The notes: a model not told the origin generated them from the sequence alone. A stretch of 64,000 nt of DNA from Pseudomonas mandelii (GCF_024138395.1 NZ_JAMYDU010000019.1:38835-102834); one strand, 5' to 3'. Numbered from the stretch's first letter, positions 1 to 9,267 are shown. Numbers and translations: made by a program.

Positions 1-40
1 AGGCACCGTGGTGCATCAAGCTGATCGCGTGCTCAGGGTT

Positions 41-91
41 TACGACGACTTCGTCGCCGAACGCAGCCTCGCAGGCTCGGCAGCTGCTACA
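41..91. repeat. Degenerate copy of dispersed GCAGCTGCTAC-type repeat
   Basis: The stretch contains gccgaacgcag, ctcgg and cagctgctaca, the core blocks of the palindromic repeats seen again near 44,422, 53,481-53,613 and 56,079-56,250. Only one arm is recognisable here. Confidence 0.55.
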
Positions 92-100
92 AAAAGCAAT

Positions 101-126
101 AAAAAGCCCGACATCATCATCGGGCT
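101..126 (-). terminator. Intrinsic terminator reading leftwards
   Basis: A 7-bp stem (agcccga / tcgggct, 105-111 and 120-126) with an 8-base loop is followed on the minus strand by TTTTTATTGC. On the plus strand the stem has no T-run, so it ends a minus-strand transcript. No recognisable minus-strand gene lies between it and fadB. Confidence 0.6.
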
Positions 127-410
127 GAGGTTGGCCAGGCAGGCCGGTAATTCTGTAGGGCTGATCTTACGCTGGGGCATTCGTCAAAGCGTTCAAATTT
201 TTTCTTCAAGGTCCCGCCAGCGTAGCTGGTTAAACACAGGTTGCCGGTAATTAGGGCGACTTTTCTAACTATTGATTCTATGAATGGCCTCACATGCATG
301 AGCGTGTTGCAGGGCTTCGTGGTACGGAAGTGACCGGAAAGTCGCGTTTCAACCAGTATTTTGGGCGATTGACAATTGCCGGAAATTCCGTGAAGGTGAC
401 ATACCCAAAT

Positions 411-437
411 CAAACGGGCGTATGAATTGAGCGTTTG
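411..437. promoter_or_regulatory. Tandem PsrA-like operator upstream of fadBA
   Basis: Two overlapping imperfect copies of the PsrA box (G/C AAAC-N4-GTTT G/C) are visible: CAAAC-GGGC-GTATG (411-424) and GAATT-GAGC-GTTTG (424-437), sharing one base. PsrA is known to repress fadBA-type beta-oxidation operons until relieved by long-chain fatty acids, and psrA itself lies in this window. The arrangement matches the two boxes at psrA in spacing. Assignment is by motif only. Confidence 0.6.
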
Positions 438-585
438 TATCACAGAGCGTTCCTACAGAATCCCGACTATCGCGTTGGCGGGTGTGCCGGGTGAATTGGC
501 GTAGCATCGACGTAAACGTCCTTGCCGAGCCAGTCGCCTGCGTCCGACGTGTACTGTTCAGCTTCCATATCGTGGAGATCAGTTG

Positions 586-2733
586 ATGATTTACGAAGGT
601 AAAGCCATCACGGTTAAGGCTCTTGAAAGTGGCATCGTCGAATTGAAATTCGACCTCAAGGGTGAGTCCGTCAACAAGTTCAACCGTCTTACCCTGAACG
701 AACTGCGTCAGGCTGTAGACACCATCAAGGCAGATGCTTCGATCAAGGGTGTGATCGTCAGCAGTGGCAAGGACGTGTTCATCGTCGGCGCCGACATCAC
801 CGAATTCGTCGACAACTTCAAGCTGCCGGATGCAGAGCTTGTCGCTGGTAACCTCGAAGCCAACAAGATTTTCAGCGATTTCGAAGACCTCAACGTCCCG
901 ACTGTCGCCGCGATCAATGGCATCGCACTGGGTGGCGGTCTGGAAATGTGCCTGGCGGCAGATTTCCGCGTCATGGCCAATACCGCCAAAATCGGTCTGC
1001 CGGAAGTCAAGCTGGGCATCTACCCAGGCTTCGGCGGTACTGTGCGTTTGCCGCGCATCATCGGTGCCGACAACGCTATCGAGTGGATTGCCGCCGGTAA
1101 GGAAAACCGCGCTGAAGACGCGTTGAAAGTCGGTGCCGTCGACGCCGTGGTCGCCCCGGAGAAATTGCAGGAAGCGGCTCTGCACCTGGTCAAGGGCGCC
1201 ATCTCTGGCGAGTTTGACTACAAGGCCAAGCGTCAGCCGAAGCTCGAAAAGCTCAAGCTCAACGCCATCGAACAAATGATGTCGTTCGAAACCGCCAAAG
1301 GTTTCGTGGCCGGTCAAGCGGGCCCGAACTACCCGGCGCCGGTCGAAGCGATCAAAACCATCCAGAAAGCCGCGAACTTCGGTCGCGACAAGGCGCTGGA
1401 AGTCGAAGCCACCGGTTTCGTCAAACTGGCCAAGACCTCTGCCGCGCAGAGCTTGATCGGTCTGTTCCTGAACGATCAGGAACTGAAGAAAAAGGCCAAG
1501 GCCTACGACGAAATCGCCAGAGACGTGAAGCAGGCCGCCGTATTGGGCGCCGGCATCATGGGTGGCGGTATCGCTTATCAGTCGGCCTCCAAAGGTACGC
1601 CGATCCTGATGAAAGACATCAACGAGCACGGCATCGAGCAAGGTCTGGCTGAAGCCGCCAAGCTGCTGGTGGGCCGCGTTGATAAAGGTCGCATGACCCC
1701 GGCGAAAATGGCCGAAGTGCTCAATGGCATTCGTCCGACCCTGTCCTACGGTGATTTCGGTCACGTCGACCTGGTCGTCGAAGCCGTTGTCGAGAACCCG
1801 AAGGTCAAGCAAGCCGTTCTGGCCGAAGTTGAAGACAAGGTCAAAGAGGACACCATCCTCGCGTCCAACACTTCGACCATTTCCATCACCTTGCTGGCCA
1901 AAGCCCTCAAGCGTCCGGAAAACTTCGTCGGCATGCACTTCTTCAACCCGGTGCACATGATGCCGCTGGTTGAAGTGATCCGTGGCGAGAAGTCCAGCGA
2001 AGTGGCCGTTGCCACCACCGTTGCCTACGCCAAGAAAATGGGCAAGAACCCGATCGTCGTCAACGACTGCCCGGGCTTCCTGGTCAACCGCGTGCTGTTC
2101 CCGTATTTCGGCGGTTTCGCCAAACTGGTCAGCGCCGGCGTGGACTTCGTCCGCATCGACAAGGTCATGGAAAAATTCGGCTGGCCGATGGGCCCGGCAT
2201 ACTTGATGGACGTGGTCGGCATCGACACCGGCCACCACGGTCGTGACGTCATGGCTGAAGGCTTCCCGGATCGCATGAAGGACGATCGCCGTTCGGCCGT
2301 CGACGTGCTCTACGAAGCCAAGCGCCTGGGCCAGAAGAATGGCAAGGGCTTCTACGCCTACGAGACCGACAAGCGCGGCAAGCAGAAGAAAGTCGCCGAT
2401 CCTTCGGTGCTGGAAGTGCTCAAGCCAATCGTGTTCGAACAGCGCGAAGTCACTGACGAGGACATCATCAACTGGATGATGATCCCGCTGTGCCTGGAAA
2501 CCGTGCGTTGCCTGGAAGACGGCATCGTCGAAACCGCCGCCGAAGCCGACATGGGTCTGGTCTACGGTATTGGTTTCCCTCCATTCCGTGGCGGTGCGCT
2601 GCGCTACATCGACTCGATCGGTGTTGCAGAGTTCGTTGCCCTGGCTGACCAGTACGCTGATTTGGGCGCGCTGTACCACCCGACCGCGAAGCTGCGTGAA
2701 ATGGCCAAAAACGGTCAGAGCTTCTTCGGTTAA
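586..2733 (+). CDS. fadB: Fatty acid oxidation complex alpha subunit FadB
   Basis: A multifunctional beta-oxidation enzyme of 715 residues, the usual length. The N-terminal crotonase domain (about 1-190) has the oxyanion and catalytic segments GGGLEMCLAADFR and PEVKLGIYPGFGGT. The linker leads to a Rossmann fold at about 316-333 (VLGAGIMGGGIA) and the 3-hydroxyacyl-CoA dehydrogenase domain, with HFFNPVH placing the catalytic His near residue 451. It hydrates enoyl-CoA and oxidises 3-hydroxyacyl-CoA, forming an alpha2-beta2 complex with the thiolase encoded 30 bases downstream. The ATG at 586 is preferred over the in-frame TTG at 583 because all family members begin MIYEGK. PsrA-like boxes upstream suggest induction by long-chain fatty acids. 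Confidence 0.98.
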   Translation: MIYEGKAITVKALESGIVELKFDLKGESVNKFNRLTLNELRQAVDTIKADASIKGVIVSSGKDVFIVGADITEFVDNFKLPDAELVAGNLEANKIFSDFEDLNVPTVAAINGIALGGGLEMCLAADFRVMANTAKIGLPEVKLGIYPGFGGTVRLPRIIGADNAIEWIAAGKENRAEDALKVGAVDAVVAPEKLQEAALHLVKGAISGEFDYKAKRQPKLEKLKLNAIEQMMSFETAKGFVAGQAGPNYPAPVEAIKTIQKAANFGRDKALEVEATGFVKLAKTSAAQSLIGLFLNDQELKKKAKAYDEIARDVKQAAVLGAGIMGGGIAYQSASKGTPILMKDINEHGIEQGLAEAAKLLVGRVDKGRMTPAKMAEVLNGIRPTLSYGDFGHVDLVVEAVVENPKVKQAVLAEVEDKVKEDTILASNTSTISITLLAKALKRPENFVGMHFFNPVHMMPLVEVIRGEKSSEVAVATTVAYAKKMGKNPIVVNDCPGFLVNRVLFPYFGGFAKLVSAGVDFVRIDKVMEKFGWPMGPAYLMDVVGIDTGHHGRDVMAEGFPDRMKDDRRSAVDVLYEAKRLGQKNGKGFYAYETDKRGKQKKVADPSVLEVLKPIVFEQREVTDEDIINWMMIPLCLETVRCLEDGIVETAAEADMGLVYGIGFPPFRGGALRYIDSIGVAEFVALADQYADLGALYHPTAKLREMAKNGQSFFG

Positions 2734-2763
2734 GCGCCCACACTAGAGCGAGAGTGAAAGTAT

Positions 2764-3939
2764 ATGAGCTTGAATCCTAGAGACGTCGTGATTGTCGACT
2801 TCGGTCGTACGCCGATGGGCCGCTCCAAGGGCGGCATGCACCGCAACACCCGCGCCGAAGACATGTCGGCGCACCTGATCAGCAAATTGCTGGAACGCAA
2901 CGTCAAGGTTGACCCGAGCGAAGTCGAAGACGTTATCTGGGGCTGTGTGAACCAGACCCTGGAACAGGGCTGGAACATCGCCCGCATGGCGTCCTTGATG
3001 ACGCAGATCCCGCACACTTCGGCCGGCCAGACCGTCAGCCGCCTGTGTGGCTCGTCGATGAGTGCTCTGCATACTGCCGCGCAAGCGATCATGACCGGTA
3101 ACGGTGACGTGTTCGTGGTTGGTGGCGTCGAGCATATGGGTCACGTGAGCATGATGCACGGTGTCGATCCGAACCCGCACATGTCGCTGTACGCGGCGAA
3201 AGCCTCGGGCATGATGGGCCTGACCGCGGAAATGCTCGGCAAAATGCACGGCATCACTCGCGAACAGCAGGACGCCTTTGGCGTGCGCTCCCACCAGCTC
3301 GCCCACAAGGCGACTCTGGAAGGCAAGTTCAAAGACGAAATCATTCCGATGCAGGGCTACGACGAGAACGGTTTCCTGAAACTGTTCGACTACGACGAAA
3401 CCATTCGTCCGGAAACCACCCTGGAAAGCCTGGCGGCTCTGAAGCCAGCGTTTAACCCGAAGGGCGGCACCGTGACAGCCGGTACTTCGTCGCAGATCAC
3501 CGACGGTGCTTCGTGCATGATCGTGATGTCGGCGCAGCGTGCCCAAGACCTCGGCATCCAGCCGATGGCGGTGATTCGTTCGATGGCAGTGGCAGGTGTG
3601 GACCCGGCGATCATGGGCTATGGTCCAGTACCGGCAACGCAGAAAGCACTGAAGCGCGCGGGCCTTGGCATCAACGATATCGACTTCTTCGAGCTCAACG
3701 AAGCTTTCGCCGCACAGGCGCTGCCAGTGCTGAAAGATTTGAAAGTGCTCGACAAGATGAACGAGAAGGTTAACCTGCACGGCGGCGCGATCGCCCTGGG
3801 TCACCCGTTCGGTTGCTCCGGTGCCCGTATCTCTGGCACTTTGTTGAACGTGATGAAGCAGAATGGCGGCACCTTCGGGGTGGCTACCATGTGCATTGGT
3901 CTCGGCCAAGGCATCTCCACCGTCTTCGAACGCGTTTAA
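2764..3939 (+). CDS. fadA: 3-ketoacyl-CoA thiolase FadA
   Basis: The beta subunit of the fatty acid oxidation complex; it cleaves 3-ketoacyl-CoA with CoA to acetyl-CoA and a shortened acyl-CoA. The 391 residues carry the thiolase nucleophile in SRLCGSSMSALHTA (Cys95), the His in GHPFGCSGARI (His347) and the second Cys in CIGLGQG (Cys377). It follows fadB by 30 bases with a purine-rich ribosome site (agagcgagagtgaaag) and ends at a clear terminator, so fadBA is a two-gene operon. Confidence 0.98.
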   Translation: MSLNPRDVVIVDFGRTPMGRSKGGMHRNTRAEDMSAHLISKLLERNVKVDPSEVEDVIWGCVNQTLEQGWNIARMASLMTQIPHTSAGQTVSRLCGSSMSALHTAAQAIMTGNGDVFVVGGVEHMGHVSMMHGVDPNPHMSLYAAKASGMMGLTAEMLGKMHGITREQQDAFGVRSHQLAHKATLEGKFKDEIIPMQGYDENGFLKLFDYDETIRPETTLESLAALKPAFNPKGGTVTAGTSSQITDGASCMIVMSAQRAQDLGIQPMAVIRSMAVAGVDPAIMGYGPVPATQKALKRAGLGINDIDFFELNEAFAAQALPVLKDLKVLDKMNEKVNLHGGAIALGHPFGCSGARISGTLLNVMKQNGGTFGVATMCIGLGQGISTVFERV

Positions 3940-3957
3940 GCGTTTTGCTGATGGAAG

Positions 3958-3985
3958 CCGGGGCCAAGTGCCCCGGTTTTTGTTT
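3958..3985 (+). terminator. Intrinsic terminator of fadBA
   Basis: Stem CCGGGGC / GCCCCGG (3958-3964 and 3970-3976) with a 5-base loop, followed by TTTTTGTTTTT. Confidence 0.9.
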
Positions 3986-4037
3986 TTCCGGATTTATTTT
4001 GTTTTTATTTTGAAAAAATTTCAGTGAGGGCCAAAAC

Positions 4038-4274
4038 ATGCCGATACAACCTGGGCTCTACGAACATTACAAAGGTCCGCAGTACCGCGTATTCGCTGTT
4101 GCGCGGCATTCGGAAACCGAAGAAGAAGTGGTCTTCTACCAAGCCCTGTATGGCGATTACGGCTTTTGGGTGCGTCCCTTGAGCATGTTCCTGGAGTCGG
4201 TCGAGGTCGACGGCGAACAGGTGCCACGCTTTGCTTTGGTGCAAGCCGAACCGAGCGTTTTTCCGCAGCCATAA
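4038..4274 (+). CDS. DUF1653 family protein
   Basis: A 78-residue cytoplasmic protein, the usual size for DUF1653. The start (PGLYEHYKGPQYRVF) and the middle (VVFYQALYGDYGFWVRPLSMF) match the family pattern of a small beta-rich domain with conserved YxHxKG..Y and VxYxxLY..WxRP elements. The start is preceded by agtgaggg at a good distance. It sits between the fadA terminator and topA and probably has its own promoter. Its function is not established; no catalytic residues are evident. Confidence 0.85.
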   Translation: MPIQPGLYEHYKGPQYRVFAVARHSETEEEVVFYQALYGDYGFWVRPLSMFLESVEVDGEQVPRFALVQAEPSVFPQP

Positions 4275-4388
4275 GGGGAGTGCGCGCAGAACCCTGCGCT
4301 TGACCTCACCTTGTAGCCACTATATATAGCGGTGCCGCGTCAGGCGCCAACCGCCTTTCACTTCTAGAATTCAGGAATTTTCTGATCC

Positions 4389-7016
4389 ATGGGCAAATCG
4401 CTGGTCATTGTGGAATCCCCGGCTAAGGCCAAGACCATCAACAAGTATCTGGGTAACCAATACGTGGTGAAGTCGAGTATCGGCCATATCCGAGACCTGC
4501 CCACCAGCGGTTCGGCTAGCGCCAGCAAAGAGCCTGCCGCCAAGCGCGGCAAGGCCGCCGCAGGTGAAGGTCCGGTGCTCACGCCGAAAGAGAAAGCGCG
4601 CAAGCAGCTGGTCTCGCGCATGGGTGTCGATCCCGATCATGGCTGGAAAGCCAAGTACGAGATCCTCCCGGGCAAGGAAAAAGTCATCGAAGAGCTGCGC
4701 CGGCTCGCCAAAGATGCTGACACCATCTATCTCGCAACCGACTTGGATCGCGAGGGGGAAGCCATTGCCTGGCACCTGCGCGAAGCCATCGGTGGTGACG
4801 ACAGCCGCTACAAGCGCGTGGTGTTCAACGAAATCACCAAGAAAGCGATCCAGGAAGCCTTCTCCAAACCGGGCGAGCTGGACATCGATCGAGTCAACGC
4901 CCAGCAGGCGCGTCGCTTCCTCGACCGCGTGGTGGGTTACATGGTTTCGCCGCTGCTGTGGGCCAAGGTCGCCCGTGGCCTGTCCGCCGGTCGCGTGCAA
5001 TCGGTTGCCGTGAAGCTGGTGGTCGAGCGTGAGCGTGAAATCCGTGCGTTCAATCCGGAAGAGTACTGGGAAGTCCACGCCGACCTCGGTACCGCCAAGG
5101 GCGCGACCGTGCGTTTCGACGTGGCCCGCGAGAAAGGCGAAGCCTTCAAGCCGCTGAACGAAGCCCAGGCCATGGCCGCGCTGGAGAAGCTCAAGGCTTC
5201 CAGCTACAGCATCGTCAAGCGCGAAGACAAACCGACCAGCAGCAAGCCGTCGGCACCGTTCATCACTTCCACCCTGCAACAGGCCGCGAGTAACCGCCTG
5301 GGCTTCGGTGTGAAGAAAACCATGATGATGGCTCAGCGTTTGTACGAAGCCGGCTACATCACTTATATGCGTACCGACTCCACCAACCTCTCGGCCGATG
5401 CCGTGACGATGGCGCGTACTTATATTGAAGGCGAATTCGGCAAGAAGTACCTGCCGGAAAATCCAAACGTCTACAGCAGCAAGGAAGGCGCACAAGAGGC
5501 TCACGAAGCGATTCGTCCATCCGACGCCAATACCGAGCCAAGCAAGCTGTCGGGCATGGAGCGTGATGCCGAGCGGCTTTACGAGCTGATCTGGCGCCAG
5601 TTCCTGGCTTGCCAGATGCTGCCGGCGCAATACCTGTCGACCACGGTCACCGTCGGTGCCGGCGACTTCGAGCTGCGTGCCAAGGGCCGCATCCTGAAGT
5701 TCGACGGTTACACCCGCGTCATGCCGCAAATTGCCAAGCCTGGCGATGACGACGTGCTGCCAGACATGGCCCAGGGCGACGCGATGAAGCTGATCAAGCT
5801 TGATCCGACCCAGCACTTCACCAAGCCACCGGCGCGTTACTCGGAGGCGAGCTTGGTTAAAGAAATGGAAAAACGCGGCATCGGTCGTCCTTCGACCTAC
5901 GCGGCGATCATTTCGACCATTCAGGACCGCGGCTACGTGGCGCTGCACAACCGTCGTTTCTATTCGGAAAAGATGGGCGACATCGTCACCGAACGTTTGG
6001 CCGAGAGCTTCTCCAATCTCATGGATTACGGCTTCACCGCCGGCATGGAAGAGAACCTCGATGACGTGGCTCAGGGCGAACGCGACTGGAAAAACGTGCT
6101 CGACGAGTTCTACGGCGACTTCAAGAAGAAACTCGAAGTGGCTGAAAGTGTCGAAGGCGGTATGCGCGCCAACCAGCCAGTGATGACTGACATTCCGTGC
6201 GTGTTGTGTGGTCGTCCGATGCAGATCCGTACTGCTTCGACCGGCGTATTCCTCGGTTGCTCGGGCTATAGCCTGCCGCCGAAAGAGCGCTGCAAAGCCA
6301 CCGTCAATCTGGTGCCGGGCGATGAAATCGCCGCGGACGACGAGGGTGAATCCGAGTCGTTGGTCCTGCGTGGCAAGCATCGCTGCCCGATTTGCAGCAC
6401 CGCGATGGACGCTTACCTGCTCGACGAGAAGCGCAAGCTGCACATCTGCGGTAACAACCCGGATTGCTCTGGCTACGAAATCGAAGAGGGCACCTATCGC
6501 ATCAAAGGCTATGAAGGTCCGAGCCTGGAATGCGACAAGTGCGGCAGCGAGATGCAGCTCAAGACCGGTCGTTTCGGCAAGTTCTTCGGTTGCACCAACG
6601 CTACCTGCAAGAACACCCGCAAGCTGCTGAAAAGCGGTGACGCGGCGCCGCCGAAGATGGACCCGGTGAAGATGCCTGAGCTCAAATGCGAAAAGGTCAA
6701 CGACACCTACATCCTGCGCGACGGTGCTTCCGGCCTGTTCCTCGCGGCCAGCCAGTTCCCGAAAAATCGTGAGACTCGTGCACCGCTGGTGATGGAAATC
6801 GTGCCGCACAAGGATGAGATCGATCCGAAGTACCATTTCCTCTGCGAAGCGCCGAAGAAAGATCCGGACGGCCTCCCTTCGGTAATTCGTTACAGCCGCA
6901 AGACCAAAGAGCAGTACGTGCAGACTGAGGTTGACGGTAAACCGACTGGCTGGAAGGCGTATTACGACGGCGGCAAGTGGACGGTTGAAGACAAGCGTCC
7001 ATCAGCCAAGGCTTAA
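4389..7016 (+). CDS. topA: DNA topoisomerase I (type IA)
   Basis: Relaxes negatively supercoiled DNA through a transient tyrosyl-DNA bond. The 875-residue protein opens with the TOPRIM domain (MGKSLVIVESPAKAKTI; acidic motif DLDREGEAIAWHL). It has the active site in GYITYMRTDST, with Tyr326 as the predicted nucleophile, and the KPPARYSEASLVKEMEKRGIG region. The C-terminal third has several zinc-ribbon cysteine clusters (CVLCG, CPICST, CDKCG with their CG/C partners). The charged Ser/Ala/Lys insert near residues 40-60 is usual in pseudomonads. It is followed by a strong terminator. Confidence 0.98.
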   Translation: MGKSLVIVESPAKAKTINKYLGNQYVVKSSIGHIRDLPTSGSASASKEPAAKRGKAAAGEGPVLTPKEKARKQLVSRMGVDPDHGWKAKYEILPGKEKVIEELRRLAKDADTIYLATDLDREGEAIAWHLREAIGGDDSRYKRVVFNEITKKAIQEAFSKPGELDIDRVNAQQARRFLDRVVGYMVSPLLWAKVARGLSAGRVQSVAVKLVVEREREIRAFNPEEYWEVHADLGTAKGATVRFDVAREKGEAFKPLNEAQAMAALEKLKASSYSIVKREDKPTSSKPSAPFITSTLQQAASNRLGFGVKKTMMMAQRLYEAGYITYMRTDSTNLSADAVTMARTYIEGEFGKKYLPENPNVYSSKEGAQEAHEAIRPSDANTEPSKLSGMERDAERLYELIWRQFLACQMLPAQYLSTTVTVGAGDFELRAKGRILKFDGYTRVMPQIAKPGDDDVLPDMAQGDAMKLIKLDPTQHFTKPPARYSEASLVKEMEKRGIGRPSTYAAIISTIQDRGYVALHNRRFYSEKMGDIVTERLAESFSNLMDYGFTAGMEENLDDVAQGERDWKNVLDEFYGDFKKKLEVAESVEGGMRANQPVMTDIPCVLCGRPMQIRTASTGVFLGCSGYSLPPKERCKATVNLVPGDEIAADDEGESESLVLRGKHRCPICSTAMDAYLLDEKRKLHICGNNPDCSGYEIEEGTYRIKGYEGPSLECDKCGSEMQLKTGRFGKFFGCTNATCKNTRKLLKSGDAAPPKMDPVKMPELKCEKVNDTYILRDGASGLFLAASQFPKNRETRAPLVMEIVPHKDEIDPKYHFLCEAPKKDPDGLPSVIRYSRKTKEQYVQTEVDGKPTGWKAYYDGGKWTVEDKRPSAKA

Positions 7017-7028
7017 AAGGCTGTACAC

Positions 7029-7073
7029 AAAAGGCCGCATGACAACCCTCGGGTTTTCATGCGGCCTTTTGTT
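7029..7073 (+). terminator. Intrinsic terminator of topA
   Basis: A long stem, aaaaggccgcatga (7029-7042) pairing with tcatgcggcctttt (7057-7070), followed by gtttt. The flanking A and T runs make it plausible in both directions. Confidence 0.9.
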
Positions 7074-7154
7074 TTGGGCTTGCGGGAAGCTCAGGTGATC
7101 CACGACACTGTCTGACCTGCGTGAAGCAATTATTTCGTTGTGGAGGCTGCCGTC

Positions 7155-7679
7155 ATGGCCCACGAACTCTATACCCGTACCAACCAGAAGATTTATTTCG
7201 CCGGCTTGTCGCTGGAAGCGCTTGCCAAAGCCGAAGAGGGGCGGGCGATGAACTCCTTGGCGCTGATTCAGGCCGGGCGCGAATCGGCGTTGTTTCACCT
7301 GTACGGTGCGCTATTGGGGCTGTGCCATGAAATCGCCGGTTTCTATCGCCTGCCTCAGGCCAATGCGCCGCGGGCAGAGATGCTGCTGACCCGCGAAGTG
7401 CTCGAAACCATCGCTATTCCGGAAATGGCCGAAATGGTCGAACTGGCGCAAAACCCTGAAACCTGGCTGGCCAAGCTGCTGTCGGCACATGCCGCACTGT
7501 TTCAGCCGCCTCGCGCTCCGCACAAGCCCAAGGGCGATGTGACGCAGCCGCTAATCCAGGCCGTTAATCTGGATGAAGAAGAGGCACCTGAGGAGCTGAG
7601 TCGGGAAGAACTGGAGAGCTGGCGTCAGAACCTTAAAGGCCTGGCAATTCGGTTTCGCGAAGGGTTGAACGAGTGCTGA
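7155..7679 (+). CDS. Conserved Pseudomonas protein, DUF6586-like
   Basis: A 174-residue soluble, mostly helical protein starting MAHELYTRTNQKIYFAG. It resembles the short protein found after topA in other pseudomonads (DUF6586 type). The ATG at 7155 is chosen over an upstream GTG (7140) because tggagg lies 8 bases before it. No signal peptide, membrane segment or catalytic motif is visible. The C-terminal third is acidic (DEEEAPEELSREELESW). Function unknown. Confidence 0.8.
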   Translation: MAHELYTRTNQKIYFAGLSLEALAKAEEGRAMNSLALIQAGRESALFHLYGALLGLCHEIAGFYRLPQANAPRAEMLLTREVLETIAIPEMAEMVELAQNPETWLAKLLSAHAALFQPPRAPHKPKGDVTQPLIQAVNLDEEEAPEELSREELESWRQNLKGLAIRFREGLNEC

Positions 7680-7820
7680 AGGATTGAGTGTTTAGGGAAG
7701 GGGCTGCTCAAGGAAGAGGGCTGTCAGAATTTTCCTTTCGTGATGGCATTTGGTCAAGATCCCGAGCGAAGCTTGGCTGATGCCTATATAATCCCCGCCT
7801 TTCGTGGAGAACAGACCTTT

Positions 7821-8054
7821 ATGCCAACGTCCTTTCTAGAAATTGTCGAGTTACCAGACGGCCGAATCGAGCTGCGCAGGGCCGAGGACGAAGGTTCTCT
7901 GGTTACTTTGGATTTCTCCGAGGATGCCAAGGTTTTCCTTCAAGGCCAGCATGTGGAAGTCGCCAAGGCGATGTTGAGCGTCGGTGTTCAGATGGCAGGC
8001 CGCCTGGTTGAAGGCGAGTTTGATAAGGAAGAGGGGCCACGGGTTCTTCATTGA
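7821..8054 (+). CDS. Small conserved hypothetical protein
   Basis: A 77-residue acidic protein starting MPTSFLEIVELPDGRIELRRA, with alternating hydrophobic strands followed by a predicted helix (QHVEVAKAMLSVGVQMAG). It lies between the DUF6586-like gene and the convergent sulA, matching gene order in other Pseudomonas genomes. The ATG at 7821 follows cgtggagaacagacctttt-like sequence with a ggaga site. No family with known function is recognised. Confidence 0.75.
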   Translation: MPTSFLEIVELPDGRIELRRAEDEGSLVTLDFSEDAKVFLQGQHVEVAKAMLSVGVQMAGRLVEGEFDKEEGPRVLH

Positions 8055-8148
8055 TCCCGCCCGTCGGATTCTTCGGATACCTCTACAGATCGGCTTCTCT
8101 ATCCCTGGAGAAGCCCCGCGCTGTTCAGCGCACAACAGCGTTTGTCAG

Positions 8149-8622
8149 TTAACCCAGTCGAATATTCAGACTTTGCGCATCCCCGATACGGGCGGCGCTG
8201 ATCAACTGTTGCCGTGACGTTGTGCTCAGCGGGTTAAGCCAGCTGACGACCGTATGGCTGCGACCAAGTCGCAAGGCTTCGCAGGTCAACTGCTGAGCGC
8301 TCTGCGTGCCGCGCGGTTGCAGGAGCAGAATGCGCTCACGGTTCAGACCGGCGTCCCGTAACCAGGCTTGTGTCAGGCTGGCGGGCGGGGCGATCAGTGT
8401 CAGCCAGCGTGCGTCCTGATCCTGACTCAGTTCTCTGAGAATCGGTGCCAGAAGGTTCAGGCAGTTCCCGGCCGCGCCGCGCAGTGATAGCTCGCTGAAG
8501 ACTTCAGGCTCGGCGCTCCAGGGCGATTCGACCACGTCTTTCAGGATCGGCGCCAATGGCTGTGCCATGAACGCCTCGAACAACGGCAGTTGGGCTTGCT
8601 GTGAGGTATGTGGGAACTGCAT
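8149..8622 (-). CDS. sulA: SOS cell division inhibitor SulA
   Basis: A 157-residue member of the SulA/RecA-like cell division inhibitor family. It binds FtsZ during DNA damage and blocks septum formation. The central segment (DARWLTLIAPPASLTQAWLRDAG then RERILLLQPRG) fits the family. It lies 10 bases downstream of lexA on the same strand, the usual lexA-sulA operon of pseudomonads, so it is under the LexA boxes upstream of lexA. Confidence 0.9.
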   Translation of the reverse strand: MQFPHTSQQAQLPLFEAFMAQPLAPILKDVVESPWSAEPEVFSELSLRGAAGNCLNLLAPILRELSQDQDARWLTLIAPPASLTQAWLRDAGLNRERILLLQPRGTQSAQQLTCEALRLGRSHTVVSWLNPLSTTSRQQLISAARIGDAQSLNIRLG

Positions 8623-8632
8623 AAAGCCTCCT

Positions 8633-9241
8633 TTAGCGGCGAATCACGCCGACACTCAAGCCTTCGATAACCAGTTCCTGATCTTTCAGGTTGACTTCGA
8701 TAGGGGCGAATTCAGGGTTTTCGGCAATCAACCAGACCTTGCTGCCGTCGCGCTTGAAGCGCTTGACGGTCACTTCGTCACCGATCCGCGCCACGACGAT
8801 CTGGCCGTTGCGGGCTTCGCGGGTGGTATGGACGGCCAGCAGGTCGCCGTCGAAAATGCCGACGTCCTTCATGCTCATGCCATGGACCCGCAGCAGATAG
8901 TCAGCGCGAGGATGGAAGAACGAAGGGTTGATGTTGCAGGATTCTTCGATGTGCTGCTGGGCGAGGATCGGCGCACCGGCAGCCACCCGGCCAATGATCG
9001 GCAAGCTGGATTCGTCTGCCTTGGCTTCGAAGCCAGGGATGCGGATGCCGCGGGAGGCGCCCGGGGTCATTTCGATCGCGCCCTTGCGGGCCAGTGCCTT
9101 GAGGTGTTCTTCCGCCGCATTGGGCGACTTGAAGCCCAGTTCCTGAGCGATTTCCGCGCGGGTCGGCGGGTAGCCGTTGTCTTCGAGGCAACGTTTGATG
9201 AAGGCCAGAATCTCTGCTTGGCGTGGCGTCAGCTTTAGCAT
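8633..9241 (-). CDS. lexA: SOS repressor LexA
   Basis: The transcriptional repressor of the SOS regulon, 202 residues. The winged helix domain (about 1-65) has the recognition region RAEIAQELGFKSPNAAEEHLK. The self-cleavage site is Ala88-Gly89 in GRVAAGAPI, and the catalytic dyad is Ser123 (HGMSMKD) and Lys160 (DEVTVKRF). RecA-bound single-stranded DNA stimulates the cleavage. Two LexA boxes immediately upstream indicate autoregulation together with sulA. Confidence 0.98.
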   Translation of the reverse strand: MLKLTPRQAEILAFIKRCLEDNGYPPTRAEIAQELGFKSPNAAEEHLKALARKGAIEMTPGASRGIRIPGFEAKADESSLPIIGRVAAGAPILAQQHIEESCNINPSFFHPRADYLLRVHGMSMKDVGIFDGDLLAVHTTREARNGQIVVARIGDEVTVKRFKRDGSKVWLIAENPEFAPIEVNLKDQELVIEGLSVGVIRR

Positions 9242-9251
9242 ATTGATCGCT

Positions 9252-9267
9252 CTGTTTTTTTATACAG
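9252..9267. promoter_or_regulatory. LexA box 1 of lexA-sulA
   Basis: CTG-N10-CAG with an AT-rich centre (ctgtttttttatacag), 11 bases before the lexA start codon. It fits the gammaproteobacterial SOS box exactly in its fixed bases. Confidence 0.92.

Larger units (their letters stand above)
1..585. other. Intergenic region upstream of fadB
   Basis: No convincing protein gene is seen. The stretch holds a degenerate copy of the dispersed 'cagctgctac' repeat (about 41-91), a hairpin with a U-tract on the minus strand (101-126) and a tandem operator-like motif (411-437). Short open frames on both strands lack a ribosome binding site and recognisable sequence. The minus-strand terminator implies a short transcript coming from the right whose source I cannot identify. 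Confidence 0.6.

Noticed and set aside
349..2679. Very long minus-strand open frame (776 codons) opposite fadB
   Set aside because: It is antisense to a full-length conserved gene; long antisense frames are expected in GC-rich codon patterns. The translation is His/Asp/Arg-rich with no family pattern.
4371..6836. 821-codon minus-strand frame opposite topA
   Set aside because: Antisense artefact of topA codon use; no ribosome site or recognisable motif.
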